DNA from: Hyphomonas sp.
Lineage (GTDB): Bacteria; Pseudomonadota; Alphaproteobacteria; Caulobacterales; Hyphomonadaceae
DNA: 64,000 nt
NCBI GenBank assembly: GCA_016124495.1
Contig: WGNP01000021.1
Span: 1 to 64,000 of the forward strand
Direction: 5' to 3'
This document shows positions 63,956 to 64,000 of this stretch, in pieces; position 1 is the stretch's first letter; every line of letters begins with the position of its first letter. The notes below the pieces were generated by a model that ran no database searches, was not told the origin of the DNA, and worked only from the letters and a program-made list of their open reading frames with translations. A program made the position numbers and the translations under genes.

Positions 63956-64000
63956 ATGACTTACTGCGTCGGTCTAAAGCTCAATCGCGGCCTCGTCTTC
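63956..64000 (+). CDS. Proteasome-type protease, Anbu family (5' end only)
   Basis: Only 15 codons are in the window, encoding MTYCVGLKLNRGLVF. This is the start of Anbu-type (ancestral beta subunit) proteases: after removal of Met, Thr2 becomes the N-terminal nucleophile. Its place after ATP-grasp, alpha-E and transglutaminase genes is the known Anbu neighbourhood. The rest of the gene lies beyond the window. Confidence 0.8.
   Translation, partial: MTYCVGLKLNRGLVF

Noticed and set aside
1..64000. CRISPR arrays, insertion sequences, prophage or integron genes
   Set aside because: No regularly spaced repeats, transposase, integrase or phage structural motifs were seen.

Overview
The window is high-GC, densely coded DNA from an alphaproteobacterium. 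A Hyphomonas-like member of the Hyphomonadaceae is my best guess, inferred from gene content and order (phasin, ClpS-ClpA, TTC38-type TPR protein, separate Kdo genes, Anbu cluster); no 16S gene is present to confirm it. I saw no insertion sequence, prophage, CRISPR array or rRNA operon. Three tRNA genes are present: CAU anticodon, Tyr and Gly.

Layout. 0-1.4 kb: the 3' end of phenylalanine hydroxylase converges on a folE-BLUF operon (pterin synthesis plus a blue-light sensor). 2-4.1 kb: a TonB siderophore receptor behind a strong Fur-type palindrome. 4.2-9.7 kb: an envelope block with a FlaA1/CapD-type sugar dehydratase, a SIMPL protein, the Kdo enzyme KdsD and a D,D-carboxypeptidase. 9.9-15.1 kb: phasin, TTC38-like and DUF1499 proteins, ClpS and ClpA. 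15.2-20.2 kb: a beta-lactamase-family hydrolase, an RluE-type pseudouridine synthase translationally coupled to KdsA, a 26-residue small ORF with a full-length Shine-Dalgarno, an RcnB-like protein, ArfB and a methyltransferase without a normal start codon.

20.6-45 kb is the most distinctive region, an energy and stress island. It holds an MacB-like ABC exporter with its adaptor, an MgtC/DUF4010 membrane protein, two universal stress proteins, a P-type ATPase, a divergent phosphoketolase, a beta-CASP nuclease, an AMP-phosphorylase-type enzyme, a PRPP-synthetase-like protein, a phosphate acyltransferase and acetate kinase. Converging with this is a three-gene operon of a TPR lipoprotein, a coiled-coil membrane protein and a TerB-like protein. 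Start and stop codons overlap at many of these junctions. The enzyme set suggests a route from nucleoside monophosphates through ribose phosphates to acetyl phosphate and ATP. That route is my inference, not shown by the sequence.

45-56 kb: a DsbA-like lipoprotein, an M48 metalloprotease with TPRs, a ferric-iron ABC transporter (fbpABC order A-B-C on the minus strand) preceded by a Fur-like site resembling the first one, a ThiO-type oxidase, RidA, an acyl-CoA dehydrogenase and a sulfotransferase. 56-64 kb: RlmB, tRNA-Tyr and tRNA-Gly, a small lipoprotein, a lysine-methyltransferase-like protein, an SLC13 permease, and the conserved set ATP-grasp / alpha-E / transglutaminase / proteasome-like Anbu, whose last gene is cut by the window end.
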